Below are positions 28,221 through 36,853 of a stretch of 64,000 bases of DNA, one piece after another. Position 1 is the first letter of the stretch. Each line of letters begins with the position of its first letter. The DNA comes from Spiractinospora alimapuensis. GTDB lineage: Bacteria > Actinomycetota > Actinomycetes > Streptosporangiales > Streptosporangiaceae. Both the position numbers and the translations under genes were made by a program. Location: assembly GCF_018437505.1 (NCBI RefSeq), contig NZ_CP072467.1, positions 3,620,010 through 3,684,009 of the forward strand, written 5' to 3'. The notes beneath the pieces are model-generated. The model searched no databases and was not told where the DNA came from. It saw nothing but the letters and a program-made list of their open reading frames with translations.

Positions 28221-28622
28221 GTGGCACCGTCCCTTCTTTCGACGCGGTCGAACCCACACCTGTGTGGCATGGGATTCTCGATCTTTCCGAAATCTACGTG
28301 GGACGGGCAAAGCCTAGCCAAAGCCGCAAATGGTTCTGCGGTCGAGCCCGTCTCCTCCTACACCGGGCCGCAGTGAACTCCTGCGTCACTGCCCGTCGGG
28401 AGCCCGTGGTGATCCATCGCGCCACAGGGTACTTGGCGATGGTGTTCGTGGATGCCCGGCAGAGGTGATGCTACGCGTCCACCAATACTCCGCGCCTGGA
28501 ATTGGAGTTACTGACGAACCCGTGTGATTCGATTTGGGACGGGTTTGAGCTGGGGATTTCTAGTTTGGGTCGATTTGTCAGCACAATTTGTGTCCGAGTG
28601 AAATGGGGGGACGGGGCTGTCA
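28221..28622. other. Gene-free region upstream of the NYN gene
   Basis: About 400 bases between the NYN start and the end of the sigma-fusion gene. Bases 28520-28600 are notably AT-richer than the surroundings (runs such as GATTCGATTTGGG and CACAATTTGTGT). It must hold the NYN promoter; I cannot assign it exactly. Confidence 0.4.
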
Positions 28623-31454
28623 TCACGGGGCCTCCGCTGTGACGGCGACAACACCCGCGGCGAGCGCGTCCTGCTCCGTGACCAGCCGTACCGCCGACTC
28701 CGCCTCCAAGGTGCCCTCGAACCCCACGACGTCGGTACCGAAGGTGAGCGGCGGTCCGACCGCCCCCTGGGAGTAGCTGGCGAACGCGTTGTTCGGGTCC
28801 TGGTCCCCGCCGAGCGGCGTCAGGGGCTGTTCGTCGAGTAGGACCTGGTCACCCGGGATGTCGGCGTCGCCCTCCCAGGCCACCACGTCGAACCGCGCCG
28901 CCGCGTCGGCCGGGAGCAGACCGGCGAGCGGGAAGGCGATGCCGTCCGAGTCGTGCTGGATCGCCTGGGCGGTGTCAAGCACCATCGCGGTCTGGTTGGG
29001 CGCGTCCGGGTCGTCGATCACGGTGACCAGGGACCACCCCGCGTAGTGGCCGACTCCGGCCTCCCCGGGAATGTCCGCGACCCACCACGTACCGCCTCCT
29101 TGGTCACGCACCTGCTCGGTGACGTCGGCGAATCCCTGGTAGGCGGAGTAGTTGGGGAGCTCCACGGAGTCCACCTCCTGGGCCGGCACCTCGGTGTAGC
29201 CGTCGGCCTGCGGTCCGCGGAGGCGGGCCGTGGCGCCGGAGGCGGGATCGGCGACCCCGGAGAAGTACAGTCCCGCCCAGCGCACCTCGGCCCCTTCGGG
29301 GACGGACAGCTCCGCGGCACTCGACATGGAGGTCGTGGGGTCGTCGTCATCGTCGGCCGGGCGCATCGACCACGCGTCGTTGTTCCGGTTGTCGCCGCCC
29401 CGCTCCAAGGCCTGCGCACACGACCCCTCGTCCGCGTCGTCCTCCGGTTCGGGCTCCGACGGGACCTCCGGCAGGTCCTCCTCGGGGTCGGGTGCCGGGA
29501 CGTCGGGAGTGGGCGGGAGGTCCGGGCCGTCCACCCCAGGGGGCGGGGTCGGATCGGGGAGGTCGGGGACATCCGGCGATTCGGGGACGTCCGGAACCTC
29601 GGGATTGAACGGGTCCGGAATGTTCCACGCGGGTTCGGTGGAGACACCGGGCTCGGGGTTCGGGGCGAGCGGTTCCGGCACGATGGGCAGTTGGCCAGGT
29701 ACCGGGTTGGGCACACCGAACGGGAAGTCGGGCTCGCTGTCGTCCGTACAGCGCAGCAGGGCGTTGCCCACCGCCTCCACCCGCAGCGACCCGGTCCCCG
29801 CGTAACGCGCCGGGACGCCGTCGGTGGTCACACCTCGGTCCGCCTCCGCCTCGGCCAGGACCTCGCCGTCAGCGGTGCGCACCGAGAGGGAGAGCGTCCC
29901 CTCTCCGCTCGCGGAGCTGGCGACGTCGACGTCCACGTAGTCGGTGGTGCTGGCGCCGGCCTCCAGACCCGCGCGTGTGCACTGTGCCCCTTCGGGTTCG
30001 GGAACACAGGTCCATCCGTCGGTCTGTGACCGCGGTGTCGCGGGGGCCGACGATCCGGCTGCGGCCCCCGGAGCCAGCGACACCCCGTCGGGGAAGGTCA
30101 GGTCCGCCGTGAGCTCCTCGGTCCCTTCGCCGCCATTGTTCACCAGGCTGATCACGACGACCCCGGGGCGTCCGGGCACCAGTGCGCCCGCCGGCGCGAT
30201 CGAGGCCCCGTACTCGGGGTCGTCCTCGCTCTCCGGCGGGTCGACGGCCTCCGGCGGGATGATGACGGGGAACAGGGGCGGAGGAGGCGCCGGGATCGAG
30301 AAGCCGGCGACGGCCGGATCGACGGACGGGTCGTCGGGGTCGTCGTTGTCGGCCGCGGCCGCCGAGTCGGGGCCGTCCGTGTCGGAGTCCGCGCCGTCGG
30401 AGTCGCCCCCGTCACCTCCACCGTCGCCGTCACCATCCCCGCCGCCCGAACCGGATCCGCCGCCGCCACCACCGCCGCCAGGCTGGTCCGGAGCCGCCTG
30501 GGCCGGCACCTCCGACTCGTCGTCGATCGGTTGATGGTCGCCGATCGGGGCGAGCGCGACCGCCGCGATGACCAGCGCCGCCGCAGCGCCGGCCGCGACC
30601 CCCTGCTGCTGCCGCTTCGGCATACGTCCCCAGACGCCGACCGCGGTCCCGGCCGTGGGCAGCGCCGACAGGTAGCCGGTGAAGCCGACCCCGGCGATGA
30701 GTGGTCCGACGATGCCGCGCAGCCCCACGTTGACGTCCATGAGTTCCGCGTAGACGTGCCGGCAGTCCCCGCAGGAGTCCAGGTGGCCGTCCACCGTCGC
30801 CGACTCGCGCTTGGCCAGCCCGCCCCGGACGTAGGCCCCGAGGCGCTCCAGCGCCGGACGGCACTTCTCCTCGGGCGCGTTGTTGGCGAGGTGCATCTGC
30901 AGGTAGCCCTCACGCAGCCGCTCCCGGGCGCGGTAGGCCAGGGCCGCGACGCCGTTGGCGCTCAGGCCGAGGATGGGGGCGACGTCGGACGGCCGCGCCC
31001 CCTCGATCTCCGTGTGCCACAGCACCGCCTGGTACCGCTCGGGCAGCGCGAGGAACGCCCGGGCGATGAGGGACCGCTCCAGCCCCTCCAGCGCCGGGTC
31101 GACGAACGGCTCACCGCAGTCGAAGGGTGAGATGTCGTCGGTGAGCACGTGGCGCTTCTGCCCGCGCAGGCGGTCGTAGGCCACGTGGCGTACCGAGGCG
31201 AGCAGGTAGGCACGGAACCCGTCCGTCGGCCCCGCTCCGCGCTGGAGGATGCTCAGCACCCGGGCGAAGGCCTCCGAGACGATGTCGTCGACCTCGGAGC
31301 GATTGCGGGCGAGCTGACCGGCCAGCGACCGTGCGGCCTCGCAGTGCCGTTCGTAGAGGGTGGCGTACCCCGACGTGTCACCGGCCCGAACCGCATCCAA
31401 TAGCTGGTTGTCCGCGACCTCCGCCTCGGCCGAGCCGTAGGACCCTTCGTTCAC
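28623..31454 (-). CDS. ECF sigma factor fused to zinc anti-sigma motif, membrane segment and large extracytoplasmic region
   Basis: 943 aa in one frame. Residues about 20-100 are sigma region 2 (RSEVDDIVSEAFARVLSIL, FRAYLLASVRHVAYDRLRG). Residues 130-190 are region 4 (LPERYQAVLWHTEIEG, LGLSANGVAALAYRARERL). At 224-231 is HLDSCGDC, the HxxxCxxC zinc motif of ZAS anti-sigma factors. A hydrophobic helix at about 286-304 is the best membrane span; 245-275 is weaker. Then come an acidic Gly/Asp linker, an Ig-like region (375-560), a Pro-rich spacer and a last domain with AGWSLVTVIDDPDAPNQTA. Fused ECF groups of this kind are known (ECF52/53-like). Presumably the outer part senses a signal and frees or holds the sigma domain. 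GTG 31454 has GGAGGG upstream. Confidence 0.88.
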   Translation of the reverse strand: MNEGSYGSAEAEVADNQLLDAVRAGDTSGYATLYERHCEAARSLAGQLARNRSEVDDIVSEAFARVLSILQRGAGPTDGFRAYLLASVRHVAYDRLRGQKRHVLTDDISPFDCGEPFVDPALEGLERSLIARAFLALPERYQAVLWHTEIEGARPSDVAPILGLSANGVAALAYRARERLREGYLQMHLANNAPEEKCRPALERLGAYVRGGLAKRESATVDGHLDSCGDCRHVYAELMDVNVGLRGIVGPLIAGVGFTGYLSALPTAGTAVGVWGRMPKRQQQGVAAGAAAALVIAAVALAPIGDHQPIDDESEVPAQAAPDQPGGGGGGGGSGSGGGDGDGDGGGDGGDSDGADSDTDGPDSAAAADNDDPDDPSVDPAVAGFSIPAPPPPLFPVIIPPEAVDPPESEDDPEYGASIAPAGALVPGRPGVVVISLVNNGGEGTEELTADLTFPDGVSLAPGAAAGSSAPATPRSQTDGWTCVPEPEGAQCTRAGLEAGASTTDYVDVDVASSASGEGTLSLSVRTADGEVLAEAEADRGVTTDGVPARYAGTGSLRVEAVGNALLRCTDDSEPDFPFGVPNPVPGQLPIVPEPLAPNPEPGVSTEPAWNIPDPFNPEVPDVPESPDVPDLPDPTPPPGVDGPDLPPTPDVPAPDPEEDLPEVPSEPEPEDDADEGSCAQALERGGDNRNNDAWSMRPADDDDDPTTSMSSAAELSVPEGAEVRWAGLYFSGVADPASGATARLRGPQADGYTEVPAQEVDSVELPNYSAYQGFADVTEQVRDQGGGTWWVADIPGEAGVGHYAGWSLVTVIDDPDAPNQTAMVLDTAQAIQHDSDGIAFPLAGLLPADAAARFDVVAWEGDADIPGDQVLLDEQPLTPLGGDQDPNNAFASYSQGAVGPPLTFGTDVVGFEGTLEAESAVRLVTEQDALAAGVVAVTAEAP

Positions 31455-31719
31455 CGATCATCCCTCCGAGGCGTCCCGAGACCGGGGCGCTGACCACGTG
31501 GGAGGGGGATGGAGCCGTGTTCACGTATCGGCGTATGTGTGAAGGAATCTGGCACTCCCCCCACCCAAGGCGAAAACCACAGGAAAAAAATCATGCCGTA
31601 GTCGCGTCATAGTCGCAGCAGATTCCAGTTATCCACATAGGCGACAACGCAGGAGTCATACGGAGGCCCTGGTCGGAAGCGGTGGACGCGACGCGAGTCG
31701 CCGGAGAAGGGAGGTGGCC

Positions 31720-32451
31720 ATGCACGGGTGGCCGGTGGGCACACATCACAAACGACCGCAGGATCTGCGGACGACGTGGTGCTGGAACAGTCACGAACGG
31801 GGATGGGAGTCGGCCGAGGAGTGGTGGACGCCCGCGGTCGAGTCGCTGTGCCGCGCGCTCGTCGACGCACGGGGCGACGTGGCGCAGGTGTGTGCCCAGT
31901 TCGGTGGCGAGCGGGCACAGGCCGGTGTCGGGGTCGGCGCCACGATGGAGGACTTCGCGGCCCTGTGTGAGGTGACCGGCGGGGAGAACCCGCCTTTTCC
32001 GTTGGTGAAGGCGCTCGTCGAGGGGTGGGTGGACGGGACGCGGTCGCGTGACGACTGCCGCGACCCCCTGACCGGTCTCGCGGTGCCCGGCTACCTCCGC
32101 ACCCGCCTGGGCGAGTTGTACGAGGCGTCCGCGGGTGATCCCCCGCAGGAGTCGCACCGGCTGCTCGTCGCGGTGGTCGACTCCGCGGCGGACCCGTGGA
32201 GCCGTATCGCCCGCCTGATTGTGGTCAGTCATGAACTCCGGTCCTTTTTCGGCGGTGGAGTGACTGTAGCGCTCCTGAGCAAGAGCCGCGTCGGAATCCT
32301 GGCAGCGCACGACGAGGGTGACCCGGACCGCGTCGCCGGTCTGGACCGAGATCTGCGTCGTCGGCACGGGGCGGAGCTCTGGAACGTTCCGTTGCCGGGA
32401 ACTTATCCAGAGGCCGCGCAGCTCCTACGGGACATCGCGCGGCCCTCCTGA
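31720..32451 (+). CDS. Hypothetical protein with degenerate GGDEF-like domain
   Basis: 243 aa. Residues about 115-240 follow the order of a GGDEF domain: DPLTGLAVPGYLRTRLGEL corresponds to the DxLTGLxNR start, LLVAVVDSAADPW follows, and FFGGGVTVALLSKSRVGILA takes the place of the GG(D/E)EF loop. The catalytic acidic residues are absent, so diguanylate cyclase activity is unlikely. The N-terminal 110 residues are helical, with many Trp and Cys early on. ATG 31720 has GGGAGG six bases upstream. The domain call is an inference by eye. Confidence 0.68.
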   Translation: MHGWPVGTHHKRPQDLRTTWCWNSHERGWESAEEWWTPAVESLCRALVDARGDVAQVCAQFGGERAQAGVGVGATMEDFAALCEVTGGENPPFPLVKALVEGWVDGTRSRDDCRDPLTGLAVPGYLRTRLGELYEASAGDPPQESHRLLVAVVDSAADPWSRIARLIVVSHELRSFFGGGVTVALLSKSRVGILAAHDEGDPDRVAGLDRDLRRRHGAELWNVPLPGTYPEAAQLLRDIARPS

Positions 32452-32452
32452 C

Positions 32453-32789
32453 GCCGCCGGCACTGTTGGCCCCGTAGAGGGGGCGGGGCCCGGTGCCGGC
32501 GGCCCGTCTCGACGCGTCGGTCCCCATGAGGGGGGCGGGACCGGCCGGTCGAGACGCGGAGCGCGTTCGAGAGGAGGGGCTCGAACGCGCCCACACCGGA
32601 CCCTCGGTCCCGACTGGGGAGTGGGGCTGACGGTCCGGGCTCCGGGGGCGTGCTCGAGAGGGAGTGGCTCGAGCGCGCCCCACCTCGGCCCGTCGGTTCC
32701 CACGAGGGGGGCAGGACCGGCGGGCCGAGACCGGGGGAGTTGGGGAAGAGACCGGGCCGCGTTCGAGAGGAGGGACTCGAGCGCGGCCC
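32453..32789. repeat. Array of seven consecutive stem-loops, candidate structured RNA
   Basis: Stems at 32453-32503 (11 bp plus inner 7 bp), 32506-32555 (8 plus 6 bp), 32561-32590 (11 bp), 32596-32638 (7 bp plus inner pairs), 32645-32681 (14 bp), 32684-32729 (9 plus about 6 bp) and 32754-32789 (14 bp). The loops are TAGAGGGGG, CATGAGGGGGGC, AGGAGGGG, GACTGGGGAGTG, AGGGAGTGG, CCACGAGGGGGGCA and AGGAGGGA. All are purine-rich; on the minus strand they become C-rich, two with six consecutive C. G-T pairs replace G-C in two stems, as expected for RNA. The first hairpin starts two bases after the stop of the GGDEF-like gene. Confidence 0.7.
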
Positions 32790-32854
32790 ACTAGCGGGCG
32801 GCCGATTCACGAAACGCCCCGCCAGCGGGGACTCCAGGCAGTAAGGTGCGTTTC

Positions 32855-33082
32855 ATGCGCTTTCAGCACGCCGCTCAGTTCGACACCGAGCTGCTGATGG
32901 GCGACACGGTGATCGAACGCGGAAGCACACTGTTGCCGGGCCCGGAGCCGGAGCGGTTCGACCCGCTGCGGAACTGGGCGCAGCTCTGCGCCAACGTCGA
33001 GGACCAACCCGTCACCTGGCGCGCCATCAAGGCCGGCGAGGTCGTCATGGACGGGGCCTGCTACCCCCGCGAGGGAACATAG
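32855..33082 (+). CDS. Hypothetical small protein, 75 aa
   Basis: The frame starts MRFQHAAQFDTELLMGDTVI and ends DGACYPREGT. GTAAGGTG lies upstream of the ATG at 32855; a GTG nine bases earlier is possible. Codon use is normal for this genome (G/C at third positions). No family, signal peptide or membrane helix is recognised. It sits between two structured noncoding stretches. Confidence 0.5.
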   Translation: MRFQHAAQFDTELLMGDTVIERGSTLLPGPEPERFDPLRNWAQLCANVEDQPVTWRAIKAGEVVMDGACYPREGT

Positions 33083-33094
33083 CCCCGTCAGCCC

Positions 33095-33472
33095 GTGCGC
33101 CGCACCACCGCGCACGGTGTCAGAAGCACGGCCGCCGGTCGACATTCCCGCACCGAACGGAGCGTGCGGGGCGATTCGTCGTGCGGTGAACGAGCCGAGC
33201 CCCGTGCCCCCGGGCGGGAGCCCGGGCCGGGCCACGCCCGCTGGCCCCCCGTGCGCCGAACCATCGCGCACAGTGGCAGCGATCCCGCCGGCCATGGCCA
33301 CGTCGGCGCCGTCCGCAGGCCCCCTACGGCAGGGCGTGGGCGTGTCATCTGCGGACCATCGTCGAGGCGAGCGAGGGCGTCAGGGGCGCTTCCGTGAGGG
33401 AGCGCACCCCGCAGGTGTCGTGCGGTGACGGAGCCGCCCCCACGCTCCGGGCGGGAGCCGCGGCCACGCCCG
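33095..33472. repeat. Tandem pair of structured elements with conserved ends
   Basis: Two units, 33095-33240 and 33251-33472, each begin with a hairpin GTGCGCCG(C/A)ACCA(C/T)CGCGCAC. Each ends with GTCGTGCGGTGA, then GAGCCG, CGGGCGGGAGCC and GGCCACGCCCG. The middles differ in sequence and length. No supported reading frame covers them. The remaining gap to clpB (33513-33770) shows nothing further. Confidence 0.6.
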
Positions 33473-33478
33473 GACACG

Positions 33479-33512
33479 GGTCACGGGCGCGCCGGGGGGC
33501 GTGCCCGTGACC
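33479..33512. terminator. Hairpin after the tandem elements
   Basis: A perfect 10-bp stem GGTCACGGGC / GCCCGTGACC with a 14-base GC-rich loop. It would end a plus-strand transcript covering the small gene and the tandem elements. Confidence 0.55.
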
Positions 33513-33770
33513 GTCGATGTTTCTCGTGAATCAACGCGGAGTCACGTCACAGCGCACGTGCGCTGCGCTGACCGCATTTGGAACAGCGGAACTCTCGTTC
33601 GGTTGGGTAGTGAATCCAGTCGTGCTCTCCGCCTCGCGGGCAGGCGCTCATGAGGGGTCTTCACCAGCCTTGGTCGGGTGCGAAAGCGTCCACGAGGGAA
33701 CGCTTCCCCGGTGCGCGGAGCGAACACCGGGGTGGTTGACATTGGCTGTCTACCCAGCGGGCGCCGGTCC

Positions 33771-36380
33771 CTATCCGACGGTGAGCTCCGACGGGGTGGG
33801 GCCGACCACGAGCCGGTCCTGGCCGTCGGGCTTGTCCACGAGCACGCCGTCGCCGTCGCGGAGCTCTCCGGAGAGGAGCTCCCGGGCCAGGGGGTCGCCG
33901 ATGGACCCCTGGACGAGGCGACGCAGTGGCCGGGCCCCGTAGCTGGGGTCGTATCCCTGGGTCACCAGCCAGTCCCGGGCGGCCTCGGTGACGTTCAGCG
34001 TGAGCCGCCGGTTCGCGAGGCGTTCGGCGAGTCGGTCCACCTGGAGGTTCACGATCTGCGCGAGCTCGTCCTTGCTGAGCGCGTCGAACATGATGATGTC
34101 GTCGAGCCGGTTCAGGAACTCGGGCTTGAACGTGGCGCGCACGATCTCCAGGACCCGGTCCCGCCGCGCGGCCTCCGCCATGGAGGTGTCCACGAGGAAC
34201 TGCGAGCCCAGGTTGGAGGTGAGGATGAGCAGGGTGTTGCGGAAGTCGACCTGGCGCCCCTGGCCGTCGGTCAGCCGCCCGTCGTCCAACACCTGCAGCA
34301 GCGTGTCGAAGACCTCGAGGTGCGCCTTCTCCACCTCGTCGAGCAGCACCACGGTGTAGGGCCGGCGGCGCACCGCCTCGGTGAGTTGACCGCCCTCCTC
34401 GTAGCCGACGTATCCGGGCGGCGCACCGACCAGTCGGGACACGGAGTGCTTCTCGGAGTACTCGCTCATGTCGATCCGGACGATGGCCCGTTCGTCGTCG
34501 AACAGGAACTCCGCCAGCGCCTTGGCGAGCTCGGTCTTACCCACCCCGGTCGGACCGAGGAAGAGGAAGGAGCCGGTGGGCCGGTCCGGGTCGGAGATGC
34601 CGGCCCGGGCGCGACGCACCGCGTCGGAGACGGCGCGCACGGCGGCGGACTGGCCGATCAGCCGCTTGCCGAGCTCGTCCTCCATCCGCAGGAGCTTGGA
34701 GGTCTCGCCCTCCATGAGCCGCCCGACGGGGATGCCGGTCCAGGACGACACGACCTCCGCGACGTCGTCGGCGCCGACCTCCTCCTTCACCATGAGGTCG
34801 TCGTTCTGTTCGGCCTCCTCCTCGGCGGAGGACGCCTCGGCGAGCTGCTTCTCGAGGTCGGGGATGGCGCCGTACTGGAGCCGGGACGCGGTCTCGAGGT
34901 CGTTGTCGCGTTCGGCCCGGTCGGCCTGGCTGCGGAGTTCGTCCAGGCGTTCTTTCAGTTCTCCGACCTGGTTCAGGCCCGCCTTCTCCGCCTCCCATCG
35001 GGCGTTGAGCGCGTCCAGGCGTTCCTGGGTGTTGGCGAGCTCGTCCTGGAGGCGTCGGAGCCGGTCCTGGCTCGCCTCGTCGGACTCCTTCGCCAGGGCC
35101 ATCTCCTCCATCCTCATCCGGTCCACGGAGCGCTGGAGTTCGTCGATCTCCACGGGTCGGGAGTCGATCTCCATGCGCAGGCGGGACGCGGCCTCGTCGA
35201 CGAGGTCGATGGCCTTGTCGGGGAGGAAGCGGGCGGTGATGTACCGGTCGGAGAGCGTCGCCGCCGCCACCAGCGCGGAGTCGGCGATCTGCACCTTGTG
35301 GTGCGCTTCGTACCGGCCCTTCAGCCCGCGCAGGATGGCGATGGTGTCCGCGGCGGAGGGCTCGTCCACGAGCACCTGCTGGAAGCGCCGTTCCAGCGCC
35401 GGGTCCTTCTCGATGCGTTCGCGGTACTCGTCGAGCGTGGTGGCGCCGACCATGCGGAGTTCGCCCCGCGCGAGCATGGGCTTGAGCATGTTGCCGGCGT
35501 CCATGGCGCCCTCGGAAGCACCCGCGCCGACCATGGTGTGCAGTTCGTCGATGAAGGTGACGACCTGCCCCTCCGACTCCTTGATCTCGTTCAGGACCGA
35601 CTTCAGGCGCTCCTCGAACTCGCCGCGGTACTTGGCGCCGGCGACCATCGCCGAGAGGTCCAGGGACACCAGCCGCTTGTTGCGCAGGGACTCGGGCACG
35701 TCGCCGTCCACGATGCGCTGTGCGAGCCCCTCCACCACGGAGGTCTTGCCCACGCCGGGGTCGCCGATGAGGACCGGGTTGTTCTTGGTGCGGCGGGAGA
35801 GGACCTGGATGACGCGCCGGATCTCGGTGTCGCGGCCGATGACCGGGTCGAGTTTGCCGCCGCGCGCCATCTCGGTCAGGTCGACGCCGAACTTCTCCAG
35901 GGACTGGTAGGTGTCCTCCGGGTTCTCCGACGTGACCCGAGCGTTGCCCCGCACCTGCTCGAACGCCTCCAGCAGGGCGTCCGGGGTGGCTCCGACCTCG
36001 CGCAGGATTCGGGCGGCCTCCCCGCCGTCGGAGGCGAGTCCGACGAGCAGGTGCTCGGTGGAGATGAACTCGTCCTCGAGCTGCTTGGCGCGCTGCGAGG
36101 CCGTGTTGATGACGGTGATGAGCTCCCGCGAGCTCTGCGGCGCGTTGACGCTGGCGCCGCTGACCTTGGGCAGAGCGTCGATCGCCTGCTCGGTGCGTTG
36201 TTGCACCGTGTTGGGGCTCGCTCCCACCGCCTGCAGCAGGGGACGGGTGATGCCGTCGGACTGCTGCACGAGCGCGTCCAACAGGTGGACGGGCTCCACG
36301 TTGGGCGTGCCGTCGGTCGTGGCGCGACGCATCGCGCCGGAGAGGGCCTCTTGGCTCTTGCGGGTGTACTTCAGGTCCAT
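33771..36380 (-). CDS. clpB: ATP-dependent disaggregase ClpB
   Basis: An 869-aa hexameric AAA+ chaperone that pulls proteins out of aggregates with DnaK's help. In order: N-terminal Clp repeats; first ATPase domain with Walker [10 protein letters not shown] and Walker [16 protein letters not shown]; the coiled-coil middle domain (about 405-520), which distinguishes ClpB from ClpC; and the second ATPase domain with GPTGVGKTE. The length is standard. It is the last gene of the dnaK operon, 53 bases after hspR. It should be induced by heat through loss of HspR repression at the HAIR upstream of dnaK. Confidence 0.97.
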   Translation of the reverse strand: MDLKYTRKSQEALSGAMRRATTDGTPNVEPVHLLDALVQQSDGITRPLLQAVGASPNTVQQRTEQAIDALPKVSGASVNAPQSSRELITVINTASQRAKQLEDEFISTEHLLVGLASDGGEAARILREVGATPDALLEAFEQVRGNARVTSENPEDTYQSLEKFGVDLTEMARGGKLDPVIGRDTEIRRVIQVLSRRTKNNPVLIGDPGVGKTSVVEGLAQRIVDGDVPESLRNKRLVSLDLSAMVAGAKYRGEFEERLKSVLNEIKESEGQVVTFIDELHTMVGAGASEGAMDAGNMLKPMLARGELRMVGATTLDEYRERIEKDPALERRFQQVLVDEPSAADTIAILRGLKGRYEAHHKVQIADSALVAAATLSDRYITARFLPDKAIDLVDEAASRLRMEIDSRPVEIDELQRSVDRMRMEEMALAKESDEASQDRLRRLQDELANTQERLDALNARWEAEKAGLNQVGELKERLDELRSQADRAERDNDLETASRLQYGAIPDLEKQLAEASSAEEEAEQNDDLMVKEEVGADDVAEVVSSWTGIPVGRLMEGETSKLLRMEDELGKRLIGQSAAVRAVSDAVRRARAGISDPDRPTGSFLFLGPTGVGKTELAKALAEFLFDDERAIVRIDMSEYSEKHSVSRLVGAPPGYVGYEEGGQLTEAVRRRPYTVVLLDEVEKAHLEVFDTLLQVLDDGRLTDGQGRQVDFRNTLLILTSNLGSQFLVDTSMAEAARRDRVLEIVRATFKPEFLNRLDDIIMFDALSKDELAQIVNLQVDRLAERLANRRLTLNVTEAARDWLVTQGYDPSYGARPLRRLVQGSIGDPLARELLSGELRDGDGVLVDKPDGQDRLVVGPTPSELTVG

Positions 36381-36433
36381 ACTTCCCGTCCCCTCGGGTC
36401 GATCCGGTTCACACGACGGTGTGCGGCGGTCGG

Positions 36434-36850
36434 CTACCTGGGGGGTTCGCCCGACTCGAAGATCGTGACGCGCGCGTGGCGGACCGGCAGGATCTCGGCC
36501 CCCGGTCGGGTCTGTCCCACGCCGCGGCGCGCCACGGCGTTACGTGCCGCCTGCAGCTCGTTGCGCATGTGGAACACGTGCTGCCGCAGTTCCGCGACCT
36601 CACGCTCGAGCTCGAGGATCCGCTTGATGCCGGCGAGGTTGATGCCGTGCTCCTGCGAGAGGCGCTGTACTTCGCGCAGGAGCTGGATGTCGCGCATGGA
36701 GTAGCGCCGGCCCCGGCCGGAGGAACGGCCGGGGGAGACGAGACCGAGACGGTCGTACTGGCGCAACGTCTGCGGGTGCAGACCGGAGATCTCCGCCGCC
36801 ACCGAGATGACGTACAGCGGAGTGTCGTCGTCGAACCGTCTGTCGTTCAT
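36434..36850 (-). CDS. hspR: Heat-shock repressor HspR (MerR family)
   Basis: A 138-aa MerR-type repressor. The winged helix contains [20 protein letters not shown] and [11 protein letters not shown], followed by a dimerisation coiled coil ([20 protein letters not shown]). HspR binds HAIR sites with DnaK as co-repressor, giving feedback control of this operon. It starts three bases after the dnaJ stop, so translation is probably coupled. Confidence 0.96.
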   Translation of the reverse strand: MNDRRFDDDTPLYVISVAAEISGLHPQTLRQYDRLGLVSPGRSSGRGRRYSMRDIQLLREVQRLSQEHGINLAGIKRILELEREVAELRQHVFHMRNELQAARNAVARRGVGQTRPGAEILPVRHARVTIFESGEPPR

Positions 36851-36853
36851 GTT

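Noticed and set aside
32225-32844. Several overlapping open frames across the hairpin array on both strands
   Set aside because: They are Arg/Pro/Gly-rich readings of inverted repeats, lack start signals, and neither strand shows codon bias.
33088-33477. Open frames over the tandem structured elements
   Set aside because: Both strands are open because stops are rare at this GC content; no ribosome site and the repeat explains the sequence better.
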